Below are positions 1 to 8,753 of a stretch of DNA of 64,000 nt, piece after piece. The notes below the pieces were generated by a model that had not been told where the DNA came from, did no database searches, and saw only the letters and a list, made by a program, of their open reading frames with translations. The first letter of the stretch is position 1; every line of letters starts with the position of its first letter. The position numbers and the translations under genes are program-made. Origin of the DNA: CAZPHU01 sp964419255 (GTDB taxonomy: Bacteria > Fibrobacterota > Chitinivibrionia > Chitinivibrionales > CAYFVL01); contig CAYQOU010000007.1 in NCBI GenBank assembly GCA_964419255.1, positions 26,318 through 90,317 on the forward strand, given 5' to 3'.

Positions 1-499
1 CACCATACACCTTCTCTCTTATCGTAACGCTCGAGTCGGCGATAGTGATGCTGTCGATTATGGGTGCACGGTTGATCACATTTACCCGCACAGCATTGCT
101 TCTGTCAAGGCCGATTTTCACAAATATGGTATCGTAGGGAATTTCCGTTGTGCTGTCTCTGTTTGTGGGAATATTTCCCGCCCAATACAAGGCAACCCCA
201 ACGCTGTCTACCGGTTGATTCCATGACACGTTTGGGAGGATCTGCTGGCCCGAACCGGTAAACCAGTCTATTCGGTTGAATTCCACACTGTCGCTGAGAG
301 TCACGATGGCATGTATGGGAGAGCCGGTGAAATCTGTTTCGTATACGCCCTTTCTTCCCAGGCTAAGCTCGATGTGTATTTCGGAAGGATTCATTGGAGC
401 TGTTGTCTGCTCGGTTGTGCAGGTGCCGAAAACCATCAGAGCTGCACAGGCAAAACTATTTAGTAGATTCCGGCTCAAGTTGTTCAATGTATTGGTCAT
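1..499 (-). CDS. Putative exported/lipoprotein-like protein, 3' part outside the window
   Basis: An open frame of 166 codons starts with ATG at 499 and runs off the left edge with no stop. The first 27 residues have a short polar start, a hydrophobic stretch and a Cys at residue 27 (FGTC), so it may be an exported or lipid-anchored protein; Thr before the Cys makes the lipobox weak. The remainder is rich in alternating beta-type residues and contains a segment like an Ig-type linker (RAPIIDSITI). It lies 15 bp downstream of flhB on the same strand, where flhA would often be expected, so it is probably the last gene of the flagellar operon or loosely coupled to it. I do not recognise the family, and the function is unknown. 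Confidence 0.6.
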   Translation of the reverse strand, partial: MTNTLNNLSRNLLNSFACAALMVFGTCTTEQTTAPMNPSEIHIELSLGRKGVYETDFTGSPIHAIVTLSDSVEFNRIDWFTGSGQQILPNVSWNQPVDSVGVALYWAGNIPTNRDSTTEIPYDTIFVKIGLDRSNAVRVNVINRAPIIDSITIADSSVTIREKVYG

Positions 500-514
500 A
501 GAAAACACTCTAAA

Positions 515-1582
515 CTACGCTGCATTCTTATTTTTCAAGCGGTATACGTATGCAAGTATTTCCGCTACCGCGGTAAAAAATTCAATGGGGATCTGCTCCC
601 CCGGTTCAACCTTATCATACATCGCACGGGCAAGAGGTTTGTCCTCCACCACAGGTATCTTTTCTTCTCTGGCAATATCCTTTATTCGCTGAGCCATTTT
701 CCTTTTTCCCTTAGCCAGGACAACCGGAGTTTCCATCTCAGCAGGTTCGTATCGTATTGCAATTGCTATATAAGTCGGGTTGGTGACCACCACCGTTGCT
801 TTTGGGACCTCCTGCATCATACGCCGGCGTGCCATTTCCGACTGAAGCTGACGTATGCGAGATTTCACCTTCGGATCTCCCTCCATCTGCTTGCGCTCTT
901 CTTTTATCTCCTGATGAGACATTTTCAAATTCTTTTCATAATCATAGCGCTGATAGGCATAATCCAGAATTGCTACGACCACCAGAACCAGCGCGACACG
1001 TAAGATAACGGTGAAACCAGTCTGCAAAATAAAGACCCATATGGCGCCAACAGAGGTATGCGCCAGCTGCGTCATTGTCTCAAACTCACCCCTTACGGTA
1101 ATGTATGCAACAACCACGACTATCGCAACCTTTGCCATGTTCTTCAGCAGCTCCACAAGCGAGCGCAGCCCAAACATCCGCTGCAGCCCCTTAATCGGGT
1201 TGATCTTTTCAAATTTGGGTACCAGTGGTTTACCGGTGAGCAAAAAGCCCACCTGCATAAGATTGGCCAAAATGCCCATGAATACTATACCCAAAACAAT
1301 TGGCAGTATCAACTTTGCCAGCACCAGCAAACTATGAACAAACAACTCCCGCAAAGCGGTATGCGACATCACTGGGTTTCCAATAAGCTTGTATGTGGTG
1401 TAAAACTCCGAGCGTATCTGAGAAAACATCCATGGACTGAATACCCGAAGCATAATCAATCCGGTCAAAAGCACCAGTACCGAATTAATCTCAGTGCTTC
1501 GTGCGACATTGCCCTTTTCCCGCGCCTCACTACGGCGCTTGGGGGTTGGGGCCTCAGTCCTTTCATCCGATCCTTCAGCCAT
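515..1582 (-). CDS. flhB: Flagellar export gate switch protein FlhB
   Basis: 355 residues, the usual FlhB length. The N-terminus has the family signature (ERTEAPTPKR, then a GNVARS-type loop), followed by four hydrophobic segments and a cytoplasmic domain. FlhB sits at the export gate of the flagellar type III apparatus and switches substrate class from hook to filament after self-cleavage at an NPTH motif. Here the motif reads VVVTNPTYIAIAIRY: Asn and Pro are kept but His is replaced by Tyr, which is unusual (see findings). It follows fliR with a 6-bp gap in the same leftward operon. Identification is secure; the effect of the His-to-Tyr change is not known. Confidence 0.97.
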   Translation of the reverse strand: MAEGSDERTEAPTPKRRSEAREKGNVARSTEINSVLVLLTGLIMLRVFSPWMFSQIRSEFYTTYKLIGNPVMSHTALRELFVHSLLVLAKLILPIVLGIVFMGILANLMQVGFLLTGKPLVPKFEKINPIKGLQRMFGLRSLVELLKNMAKVAIVVVVAYITVRGEFETMTQLAHTSVGAIWVFILQTGFTVILRVALVLVVVAILDYAYQRYDYEKNLKMSHQEIKEERKQMEGDPKVKSRIRQLQSEMARRRMMQEVPKATVVVTNPTYIAIAIRYEPAEMETPVVLAKGKRKMAQRIKDIAREEKIPVVEDKPLARAMYDKVEPGEQIPIEFFTAVAEILAYVYRLKNKNAA

Positions 1583-1588
1583 ACTGCT

Positions 1589-2374
1589 TTACGCCATCAT
1601 ATAAAGGAGTTTCCAAATATCTTCAAACAGACCCTGTGTGGCCGACCAGAACAGTTTGGCCACAACCGGTAACACGATTACGGTAGTCGCTATTCCCACA
1701 CCGATTTTCATCGGCATACCGACAAAAAAGATATTCATTTGCGGTACCGTGCGTGCCACAATACCCAACGCAAGTTCGCTTAACACCAGAACAGAAAACA
1801 CCGGTGCTGCCAGCTTAATTCCCAGAATAAAAATGTTTCCGACCATATTGGTAAAAAAGAGTGCCATTCGATCGGGGGCAAACTGCATCCCAAACAGCGG
1901 TATCAGCTCGAAACTTTCCTGTATGGCAAGTATCAGAAAATAATGACCATTCAGCAAAAGAAATATGAGGCTGAATATCAGGATATGAAACTGACCAGTT
2001 GTCGAAACCGTTGAATCGGTAAACGGATTAATCAGCTGCACCATGGCAAAACCCATCTGCGTGTCTATCAGATGACCTGCAAACTCCACTGCGGTGAAGA
2101 GAAATCCCGCGGCAAATCCTATGATTATACCAACCATTACCTCTTTTATCATATGTATAAAAAAGAGGCTGAGGGTTGCCTGAGAGGTAGATTGGGGATC
2201 AATTTCTACCAGCGGGAAAATCATTATTGCCAGAAGAAACGACATGCCGGCCTTAAGCTGCGTGGGTACACTGGCCGCCCCCAGAATCGGGAGCAGTGCA
2301 ATCATGGCGGTGATTCGAGCGAAAATTAACAGGAAAACCTGTATCTGTTCGCTTGTCAGGTCAGCCAAGTTCAT
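1589..2374 (-). CDS. fliR: Flagellar export gate protein FliR
   Basis: 261 residues, typical for FliR, with about six hydrophobic segments and the family pattern of an N-terminal QIQVFLLIFARITAM-type helix and a GFAAGFLF segment. FliR joins FliP and FliQ to form the helical export gate inside the basal-body MS ring. It lies between fliQ (1-bp gap) and flhB (6-bp gap), the conserved order. Start chosen at the ATG at 2374, immediately after the fliQ stop, which suggests translational coupling. Nothing unusual seen. Confidence 0.96.
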   Translation of the reverse strand: MNLADLTSEQIQVFLLIFARITAMIALLPILGAASVPTQLKAGMSFLLAIMIFPLVEIDPQSTSQATLSLFFIHMIKEVMVGIIIGFAAGFLFTAVEFAGHLIDTQMGFAMVQLINPFTDSTVSTTGQFHILIFSLIFLLLNGHYFLILAIQESFELIPLFGMQFAPDRMALFFTNMVGNIFILGIKLAAPVFSVLVLSELALGIVARTVPQMNIFFVGMPMKIGVGIATTVIVLPVVAKLFWSATQGLFEDIWKLLYMMA

Positions 2375-2375
2375 A

Positions 2376-2645
2376 TCATCCTATCAAGTAAGGGATTTGT
2401 TCAAATAATCTGACAACGTAGTCAACCATCTTAATCATCATCCAGGGAAGCAATGCCACCATTACCCCGAAAATCGCCAGAATTTTGGGAATAAAGGTAA
2501 GTGTCATTTCATTGATCTGAGTGACCGCCTGGAAAATACCTACAGCCAGCCCCACCACTAACCCGGCCACCAGAATAGGCCCGGATATCATTAACATAAG
2601 AATCAGGGAATCCCTTCCGATATCAACCACTACCGCAGGATTCAT
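2376..2645 (-). CDS. fliQ: Flagellar export gate protein FliQ
   Basis: 89 residues, exactly the common FliQ length, with two long hydrophobic helices separated by a loop containing QINEMTLTFIPK, the family hallmark. FliQ subunits wrap around the FliP/FliR core of the export gate. A purine-rich stretch (GGGGGA on the coding strand) lies upstream of the ATG. It is followed within 1 bp by fliR; on the other side a 116-bp gap separates it from fliP, the largest break in this half of the operon and with no convincing terminator. Confidence 0.96.
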   Translation of the reverse strand: MNPAVVVDIGRDSLILMLMISGPILVAGLVVGLAVGIFQAVTQINEMTLTFIPKILAIFGVMVALLPWMMIKMVDYVVRLFEQIPYLIG

Positions 2646-2761
2646 ATGTTTAAGTCCCCCTCTGTAATATGTTTGCTGCTCGTCTCAATAATTATCTTAT
2701 GAATGTGACTCATGTGCAAGCTATCTCTTAATAAATTAAGTGCTTATCCCGCCCGCGACAC

Positions 2762-3577
2762 CTACCGAAATGATACGACCAGCTCCCGCACTATCAGATG
2801 CCAGCCGTCAATAAGCACAAACAGGATAATTTTAAACGGTAACGAGATCATAATCGGTGGCAGCATCATCATCCCCATCGACAATAAGACACTTGCCACA
2901 ACCATATCGATTATCAGAAACGGTATGTAAAGAATAAAGCCTATTATGAAGGCGGTTTTCAATTCGCTTGTAATAAATGCAGGCACTATAACGTTTAACG
3001 ATAAATCATCGACATTGCGCGGGGCGGCTGCATTACTGATACGAACAAACAGCGCAACGTCCTTTTCGTTAACCTGACGGAGCATGAAATTACGTACAGG
3101 CACAATCGCTCTGTCCAATCCTTCGCGAAAGGTAACCTCTTCGGCCAGATAGGGCTGAATCGCACGATCGTTTATTTCAGTAAATATCGGCATCATGATG
3201 AAAAAGGTCAGAAAAAGCGCCAATCCGATCATTACCTGATCCGGGGGCATCGTCTGGATTCCCAGCGCCCTGCGCAGGAAAGAAAAGACGATAATGATTC
3301 GTACAAACGATGTGAGAAGAATCAGTATGGATGGAGCTAGAGCCAGAATGGTTATAAGAAAAAGAACCTGCAGGGCAACCGCAACATCAGCCGGCTTCTG
3401 AGTGTCTGCAACAGCTACCGTAACCTTTGGCAACACCTGCGCAAATATGGGGCTGCAAATGAACAAAAGTATCACTGCGGTGACATTTGTTTTCCACGAT
3501 CTGAAAAAAGCACTAAAGTTTCCGGCCATTCGTGTCGATACCGATAAAGAAGAAGTGTGGGTGGTTTTGCTGATCAT
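2762..3577 (-). CDS. fliP: Flagellar export gate protein FliP
   Basis: 271 residues with an N-terminal extension and a signal-peptide-like segment (residues about 33-47, ending near Phe-Ala-Gln), as FliP is often made with a cleaved signal. The core has FliP signatures: LTSFVRIIIVFSFLR, then MPPDQVMIGLALFLTFF, and the C-terminal MMLPPIMISLPFK. FliP forms the central pore of the export gate. The ATG at 3577 overlaps the fliO stop (ATGA), which supports this start; an in-frame Met at residue 17 is an alternative. Confidence 0.96.
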   Translation of the reverse strand: MISKTTHTSSLSVSTRMAGNFSAFFRSWKTNVTAVILLFICSPIFAQVLPKVTVAVADTQKPADVAVALQVLFLITILALAPSILILLTSFVRIIIVFSFLRRALGIQTMPPDQVMIGLALFLTFFIMMPIFTEINDRAIQPYLAEEVTFREGLDRAIVPVRNFMLRQVNEKDVALFVRISNAAAPRNVDDLSLNVIVPAFITSELKTAFIIGFILYIPFLIIDMVVASVLLSMGMMMLPPIMISLPFKIILFVLIDGWHLIVRELVVSFR

Positions 3578-4122
3578 GACGGTTTTTTCATCTTGTTTAC
3601 GAAATTATTAAATACATCTTTGAATTGTACAATAGACGTTCCATCTTTGGTAGATGCTATCATCTCCACGGCCTTTTGCCCTTCGATTTTATCAAGCATG
3701 GTAATATTCTGCTGTGTCTGAGCGAGGATAAGAACATTATCCATTACCCGCACCAGCACGATCATTCGCCCTTGCCCGACAGGCAGTGTCTCAAGGACAT
3801 CCATTACACCGCCGCCGCCTTTTGACCCGGTGACTGCACCACTTCGCTTAACAAACCAGAATATGACCAGTACTACGAGAATAATCAGCGCAAGATATGC
3901 GACTATTCGCGATATAATCGCCGCAACGCTTTCGGGTTCTGGCTGATTTTTCTGTACGGCCGGATCACTGGCAGAGGGTTGCGTTGGTGCCTTTTTCTGG
4001 TTCTCTGCAATGGCCTGCTGCACTTTGTGTATGTCAAATTCTCCGGCACTCTCTTTTTTCCCCAGAACAGGCAGAGCAGTCAACACACATAAAAAGCAGG
4101 TAATTCTTATTAATCCATTCAA
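3574..4122 (-). CDS. fliO: Flagellar biosynthetic protein FliO
   Basis: 182 residues from a TTG start at 4122, preceded by AAAAGGA at 7-nt spacing on the coding strand. The longer open frame to 4242 would run about 100 bp into fliN and is less likely. The protein has an N-terminal signal-like helix (residues 3-21), a charged linker rich in Gln/Pro, a single transmembrane helix (VAYLALIILVVLVIFWFV) and a cytoplasmic domain with the FliO-type pattern LPVGQGRMIVLVRVMDNVLI. FliO helps assemble the FliP complex. Its position between fliN and fliP and the 4-bp overlap with fliP fit this role. Sequence conservation is weak in the family, as usual. Confidence 0.88.
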   Translation of the reverse strand: MNGLIRITCFLCVLTALPVLGKKESAGEFDIHKVQQAIAENQKKAPTQPSASDPAVQKNQPEPESVAAIISRIVAYLALIILVVLVIFWFVKRSGAVTGSKGGGGVMDVLETLPVGQGRMIVLVRVMDNVLILAQTQQNITMLDKIEGQKAVEMIASTKDGTSIVQFKDVFNNFVNKMKKPS

Positions 4123-4144
4123 TTCTATATCCTTTTGTAAATGC

Positions 4145-5182
4145 CTACTTGAGACTCTTAATACGTTCTTCAGGTGTAACAAGAGATACGATACGAATAC
4201 CAAAGCTCTCGTCCACGACGACCACCTCTCCCTTAGCCACAACCTTATTATTTACCAGCAAATCAACCGGTTCCCCCGCCATACGATCAAGCTCGATAAT
4301 GGAGCCGGGTGCCAGTTCGAGAATCCGCTTAATCGACAGGTCGGTGCGCCCCAGCTCGATACTCACATCCAAATCAACATCAAGCAACATATCGATGCTT
4401 TCCCTTTGTCCACCAGCTGTTATCGGCTCACCGGAAAGAGACGTTTCCGTAAATCCCTCGGAGCTATCCGAATCACCAAAATCAGTCACCTTGGACAGGT
4501 CATCAAGCTCGGCGGCATTCAACCCTACATCCCCAAGCTCGTCACCACCTCCAGCCTTCATCCGCTGCATGATCTGATCACTTACTGCATCGGGGAAAAT
4601 GTACGCGATCTTCGATTCGCTCAGCTCGGGAATAGTCATCTCTTCGATGACCATATCCGCACTCTCCAGGGCAAAAGGTGGGTTGTCAAAATCAAATTCC
4701 TGAACCTCTATTGCTTCGGTGGAAAATGTCTCACCAAACTGCTGACCCAACTCTGTTGTCAAGGATCCGAATATCTGACTCAGCAGCTCGCTTAATGCAT
4801 CCTTGTGATCTTCCGTATACTCGGCCGTCCCCTCCCCCATCAACATAAGATCGGCAAGACGGGCAGTATCGGCAGTGCTGATCAACAGATACATAGAACC
4901 GTCAAAACCGGTCTCGAAAGGAATGGTGCACATGAGAAGAGGAACATTTACGCTTGTCTTAAGCTTCTCACCCTCTATTGCAGTGCTGTCTACTACGACA
5001 AATGCTACATCCCGATTCAACACGGTTGACATAACCGATTTACCCTGTTCGTTAAGCAGCTCGACAAAGTTCTGCAGAGACGGATAATCTTTTCCGCCCC
5101 CACTGTCATTTTCCTCACCATCGCCACTGTTCTGCTGATTGAGCAATGCGTCAATCTGGTCTTGGGACAATATATCACTCAT
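4145..5182 (-). CDS. fliY: Flagellar motor switch protein FliN/FliY (CheC-like domain plus SpoA domain)
   Basis: 345 residues, much longer than plain FliN and matching FliY architecture. It has an N-terminal motif (MSDILSQDQIDALLN) almost identical to that of FliM next door, a CheC-like domain (about 30-200), an acidic linker, and a C-terminal SpoA domain (about 265-345, LSIKRILELAPGSIIELDR and the GEVVVVDESFGIRI loop). It forms the lower C-ring, binding the export ATPase complex and, through the N-terminal motif, possibly CheY-P. Start set at the ATG at 5182, which overlaps the fliM stop by 8 bp, rather than the upstream start. In the CheC domain the usual D-x3-E-x2-N phosphatase motif appears as DALSELLS, with Ser in place of Asn, so activity on CheY-P is doubtful. 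Confidence 0.93.
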   Translation of the reverse strand: MSDILSQDQIDALLNQQNSGDGEENDSGGGKDYPSLQNFVELLNEQGKSVMSTVLNRDVAFVVVDSTAIEGEKLKTSVNVPLLMCTIPFETGFDGSMYLLISTADTARLADLMLMGEGTAEYTEDHKDALSELLSQIFGSLTTELGQQFGETFSTEAIEVQEFDFDNPPFALESADMVIEEMTIPELSESKIAYIFPDAVSDQIMQRMKAGGGDELGDVGLNAAELDDLSKVTDFGDSDSSEGFTETSLSGEPITAGGQRESIDMLLDVDLDVSIELGRTDLSIKRILELAPGSIIELDRMAGEPVDLLVNNKVVAKGEVVVVDESFGIRIVSLVTPEERIKSLK

Positions 5183-6200
5183 CGCTACCCGGAACCTCCT
5201 TCTCAAGTATGCGCGTGACCTTTACGGCCTTCTTGCGCCCGATCAAGCCGCTTTTACCGGACATCTTCGTCTTGCCGCCAATCTGAATGATCAAATCGGA
5301 ATCCTTCGGTTTGTCCAGACACAGTACATCACCGCGCTGGAGCTGCAGCAGATCCCGTATGGTAAGTTTCATCTGCCCGATAGCGGTTGATACGGGAACC
5401 GGCAGATTTTCTATCTCCTTTTCCAGCATGGAGCGCGTTTCTTTTGTCGTCGCGCTCTGAGATGACATCCACGATTCGCCCGAAAGGTTGTTTATCACGC
5501 TTTCGAGAAGCATGTATGGGAAACAGATGCTCATCAGACCGGATGCATTCTCCATGCGCACCTCCAGAGAGATGAGTATAACGGTTTCTCCCGGCGGTGC
5601 AATCTGCACAAACTGAGGATTTGTCTCATACGCATCGATATGCGGACTGAAAACGCCTATGTGCTCCCAAACCTCTTTTAAATCATTCAAACTGCGCTCG
5701 ACTATGCGGGTGATAACATTCTGCTCTATCAACGTCAACTCGCGGTTCTGTTCGGAGGGACGCCCCTGCCCGCCAAAAAGCCGATCGATTATAAAGAAGA
5801 CAAGCGATGGATTGATCTCGATTATCGCGCTGCCCTCCAGCGGATCCATTTTGAAAACGTAAATGCAGCTGGGGCTGGATATGGACATGACGAATTCCGA
5901 ATAGGTCAGCTGATCGACGCTGACCAGCTCGATTTCCACAAATGTGCGCAGAAAATTGGTAAGAGTGGTCGAAAATTGCCTGGCATACCCCTCATGCAGG
6001 TTCTGCAGGGTACGCATCTGGTCCTTTGACACACGATCGGGGCGACGAAAGTCATATAAAGACAATGATGCTTCACCGTCGGCATCAGCTTCGAAGCCGC
6101 CACCGGTATCATCCGCTCCCCCGACGCTGTCTCCAGCCCCTCCGGAGCTGACCGCGGCTAACAGAGCATCGACCTCTTCTTGTGAAAGGATGTCACTCAC
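5175..6200 (-). CDS. fliM: Flagellar motor switch protein FliM
   Basis: 341 residues, typical for FliM. The N-terminal CheY-P-binding motif is present (LSQEEVDALLAA), followed by a Gly/Asp/Ala-rich linker, the middle CheC-like domain beginning near YDFRRPDRVSKDQMRTLQ, and a C-terminal SpoA domain (LTIRDLLQLQRGDVLCLD). FliM forms the wall of the C-ring and sets rotation direction. It overlaps the next gene (FliN/FliY) by 8 bp and follows fliL with a 13-bp gap. Confidence 0.97.
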   Translation of the reverse strand: MSDILSQEEVDALLAAVSSGGAGDSVGGADDTGGGFEADADGEASLSLYDFRRPDRVSKDQMRTLQNLHEGYARQFSTTLTNFLRTFVEIELVSVDQLTYSEFVMSISSPSCIYVFKMDPLEGSAIIEINPSLVFFIIDRLFGGQGRPSEQNRELTLIEQNVITRIVERSLNDLKEVWEHIGVFSPHIDAYETNPQFVQIAPPGETVILISLEVRMENASGLMSICFPYMLLESVINNLSGESWMSSQSATTKETRSMLEKEIENLPVPVSTAIGQMKLTIRDLLQLQRGDVLCLDKPKDSDLIIQIGGKTKMSGKSGLIGRKKAVKVTRILEKEVPGSDE

Positions 6201-6213
6201 GACATTTGTACCT

Positions 6214-6759
6214 TTATTGAATGATAAAATCGTTTAAATAAACATCTCTTATCTTCCCGACCTCCGTCGGCAAAGTATTATTCACAATACGCTTTAAATC
6301 TCTGCGGATTTCATCTTTTGCGTCGCTTTTTCTCAATTCTTCCAACGTAATATCTGATAAAAGATCAAGGAGCAGGTCCTTGAGCTTGGGACTGCGCCTG
6401 ACAAGCTCCTCTCCCAGGCTCTTATACTTTTTGTCATCATATTCAAACCGCACCACAACCTTTAAAAAGCGCATCCCGTCGGTCCCGGCAATGTTGACAA
6501 TAGCCTCGACAGGTGGATCGCTTATGGCCCCCAGTGTGGTGCGATCGTTTTTTTTCTGTCTGGTCGTATCCACCGCCATGCTCTGCAGAGGATTGGGAGC
6601 AGCTTTGGGCTTGGTCATCTGAATCAACAGAAAAGCTATCACCGTATTGAGTATGACCACTCCCGTCAGAATGCCGATAAAAGCTATTTTATTGGAATTC
6701 TTTTTACCCGAAGCCGGTGCGTCAACCGGTGTATCCGTCTTTTTTTCTTCTGCAGCCAT
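6214..6759 (-). CDS. fliL: Flagellar basal-body-associated protein FliL
   Basis: 181 residues: a Lys/Asp-rich cytoplasmic tail, one membrane helix (about 26-48) and a periplasmic domain with the FliL end pattern (DEIRRDLKRIVNNTLPTEVG and a final VYLNDFIIQ). FliL forms a ring around the stator unit and supports torque under load. It lies between motB and fliM in the conserved order, with the ATG at 6759 preceded by GGAGTGAAAG on the coding strand. Nothing unusual. Confidence 0.94.
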   Translation of the reverse strand: MAAEEKKTDTPVDAPASGKKNSNKIAFIGILTGVVILNTVIAFLLIQMTKPKAAPNPLQSMAVDTTRQKKNDRTTLGAISDPPVEAIVNIAGTDGMRFLKVVVRFEYDDKKYKSLGEELVRRSPKLKDLLLDLLSDITLEELRKSDAKDEIRRDLKRIVNNTLPTEVGKIRDVYLNDFIIQ

Positions 6760-6805
6760 CTTTCACTCCGCGAACGTATGTTCTTTTGAGAACAATAACC
6801 AACAA

Positions 6806-7528
6806 CTATGATTCCTGTTTGTCCAGATATTCGACATATATCTCGATCCGCCGATTCTTCTTTCTGTTTTCCGCCGATGTGTTTGGCACAAGAGGCCTGT
6901 ACTCACCGTAACCGACCCCACTCAAACGAGCCGGATCGATTCCTCCCCGCGAATACAGAAACTTAACCACATTAAGCGCACGCGCGGCGGACAGCTCCCA
7001 GTTGCTGGGAAACTCCCGTGTACGAATCGGTATGTTGTCGGTGTGCCCCTCCACCCGAATCTTCTTTTCCGGCAGTTTGTTTATGATCTTGGCGATTTCC
7101 CCCAGTATGCGGGCGAACTTTGGTTTTATCTCGGCCTCGCCGATGTCAAAGCCGATAGGATCGGCCACTTTAACCGCAAGCCCCTTTTCGGTTACCTTGA
7201 CTTTTACGGCATCTTCGAGATTTTCCTTCTTTACCGCTTCACGTACCTGTAATGCAGCCTCTATGGCCATCTTCTTGTTCTGCTCATCGCCTCCCATCCG
7301 TGGCACGAGCACATCCTTGCTGATCAGTATGGTGGGGAAACTCTCCAACACCCCACTGAATGCATTCTGAAAGGATGAGGCCGCCACCATAAACTTGTTG
7401 GGATCTATCGTGGACATGGCCAGAAGCATCACAAAGAAACAAAGAAGCAGCGTGCACATGTCACCCCAGGTGGTCATGTACTCAGGTGCGCCTTTTTTCT
7501 CCTCTTTTTTCTTCTCCCGTCGTGCCAT
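6806..7528 (-). CDS. motB: Flagellar stator protein MotB/PomB
   Basis: 240 residues. A charged N-terminus leads into one membrane helix (about 18-40) with the ion-binding Asp at residue 23 in TTWGDMCTLLLCFFVMLL. A C-terminal OmpA-like peptidoglycan-binding domain follows, with RVEGHTDNIPI and NWELSAARALNVVKF. It anchors the stator to the cell wall and carries ions with MotA. The Cys-Phe-Phe stretch in the helix resembles PomB of sodium-driven motors; combined with the PomA-like MotA this points to sodium coupling, an inference. Gap to motA is 13 bp. Confidence 0.95.
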   Translation of the reverse strand: MARREKKKEEKKGAPEYMTTWGDMCTLLLCFFVMLLAMSTIDPNKFMVAASSFQNAFSGVLESFPTILISKDVLVPRMGGDEQNKKMAIEAALQVREAVKKENLEDAVKVKVTEKGLAVKVADPIGFDIGEAEIKPKFARILGEIAKIINKLPEKKIRVEGHTDNIPIRTREFPSNWELSAARALNVVKFLYSRGGIDPARLSGVGYGEYRPLVPNTSAENRKKNRRIEIYVEYLDKQES

Positions 7529-7541
7529 AAGACAACTATCC

Positions 7542-8312
7542 TCAGGTGCGATCCTTCATCGCCGAGGCCCGCAGCCCAGGCTCGATAAATGCGGTCAGCT
7601 TCTGTTCGACGATCCGCGGATTGTCTCCTGACTGAAGCGACATTATTCCTTCAAGCATCAGCTCCTTTACCATGATTTCCTGAGCCGAATATCCTTTGAG
7701 TTTCTCGTTTATCGGCAGACAGATAGCATTGGCAACTATCGATCCGTAGAGTGTCGTGATAAGCGCCACCGCCATATTCGGTCCAATACTCTCGATATCA
7801 CTCATGTTCCCCAGCATCAAAACCAGACCTATGAGTGTCCCGATCATACCGAAGGCCGGAGACAGAGTGGCCGCAAAATCGAAAATCTTACCGCCATTTT
7901 CGTGACGATTCTCGATGAACGTTATTTCCGTGCTCAAGATGTCCTTTATCAGCTCCGGCTCGGTTCCGTCAACCGCCAGCTGTATGCCCTTGCGCAAAAA
8001 TTCATCCTCAATCTCCGAAGCCCGCGCCTCGAGAGCCAAAATCCCCTCGCGCCGCGCCTGCTCGGCAAACTCAACCAACTGCTTGATCGTATCGGCCGGA
8101 GCCGCGGGTTTTGTGAGGAAGGCATTTTTGGCAACCCCGACCGCCGATAAAACACGCGCGAGAGGAAAGGCGGTGAAAAGACTCGCCACCGTTCCGCCAA
8201 TCACGATGAGAATGGAGGGGACATCGATAAAAGCCCCCAGCCGGGAGATGCCCATACCACTGATTATCAGTGCAAACGCGCCGATAAGGCCTATGAGAGT
8301 TGCTATGTCCAT
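7542..8312 (-). CDS. motA: Flagellar stator protein MotA/PomA
   Basis: 256 residues with four membrane helices and a large cytoplasmic loop between the second and third. The helix-3 segment PAFGMIGTLIGLVLMLGNM and the helix-4 segment AVALITTLYGSIVAN closely match PomA-type stators, including Thr residues at the positions linked to sodium selectivity in Vibrio PomA. With MotB it forms the torque-generating ion channel. It is followed by motB (13 bp) and preceded by flbD (40 bp). Confidence 0.95.
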   Translation of the reverse strand: MDIATLIGLIGAFALIISGMGISRLGAFIDVPSILIVIGGTVASLFTAFPLARVLSAVGVAKNAFLTKPAAPADTIKQLVEFAEQARREGILALEARASEIEDEFLRKGIQLAVDGTEPELIKDILSTEITFIENRHENGGKIFDFAATLSPAFGMIGTLIGLVLMLGNMSDIESIGPNMAVALITTLYGSIVANAICLPINEKLKGYSAQEIMVKELMLEGIMSLQSGDNPRIVEQKLTAFIEPGLRASAMKDRT

Positions 8313-8352
8313 CTACTTTCTCTTTCGCAAACAATCCTTTATGCTTCAACTC

Positions 8353-8586
8353 TTACTGTGCATTCTCTTGTGCACCATCGCCAGCCCCTTTTTCTATTCG
8401 TATCGTCTGGTTACAAAGCTGTTTGAACCGCACCGCTTTGCGTACGACATCCTCGACGCTGTTTTTCACTACCAGTTTCTTGCCTCCAATCAGGGCAATA
8501 ACTGTGTCGGGAGTCGATTCGATCGTTTCTATCAGATCGGCATTCAATACAAAGGGGGCACCATTCAGTCTTTGAAGGGCTATCAT
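8353..8586 (-). CDS. flbD: Flagellar protein FlbD (SwrD family)
   Basis: 77 residues, small as expected for this family. It starts with MIALQRLNGAPFVLNADLIE and has a conserved beta-rich core ending in DVVRKAVRFK, the FlbD/SwrD pattern. In Bacillus SwrD raises flagellar power; the gene sits between flgE and motA in spirochaete-like operons, as here. This family is distinct from the Caulobacter transcription factor also called FlbD. A strong GGTGA ribosome-binding stretch precedes the ATG. Confidence 0.92.
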   Translation of the reverse strand: MIALQRLNGAPFVLNADLIETIESTPDTVIALIGGKKLVVKNSVEDVVRKAVRFKQLCNQTIRIEKGAGDGAQENAQ

Positions 8587-8753
8587 AAGTCACCTCATAT
8601 GCTCACATGCGAGATGGTAGAATTCACGTGAGATCGGTCGGAGATACTGTAAAAAAATCAAGCATTAAGAAAACCATTTTTTACTTCGCCTCTACACCCC
8701 GTCTACACTGTACCATGATGATTACATCCGGTCAATGATTTTTCCGGAAAATA

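Noticed and set aside
4010..4795. Plus-strand open frame across fliO and fliN
   Set aside because: Antisense to two well-supported flagellar genes, no ribosome-binding site and no protein-like pattern.
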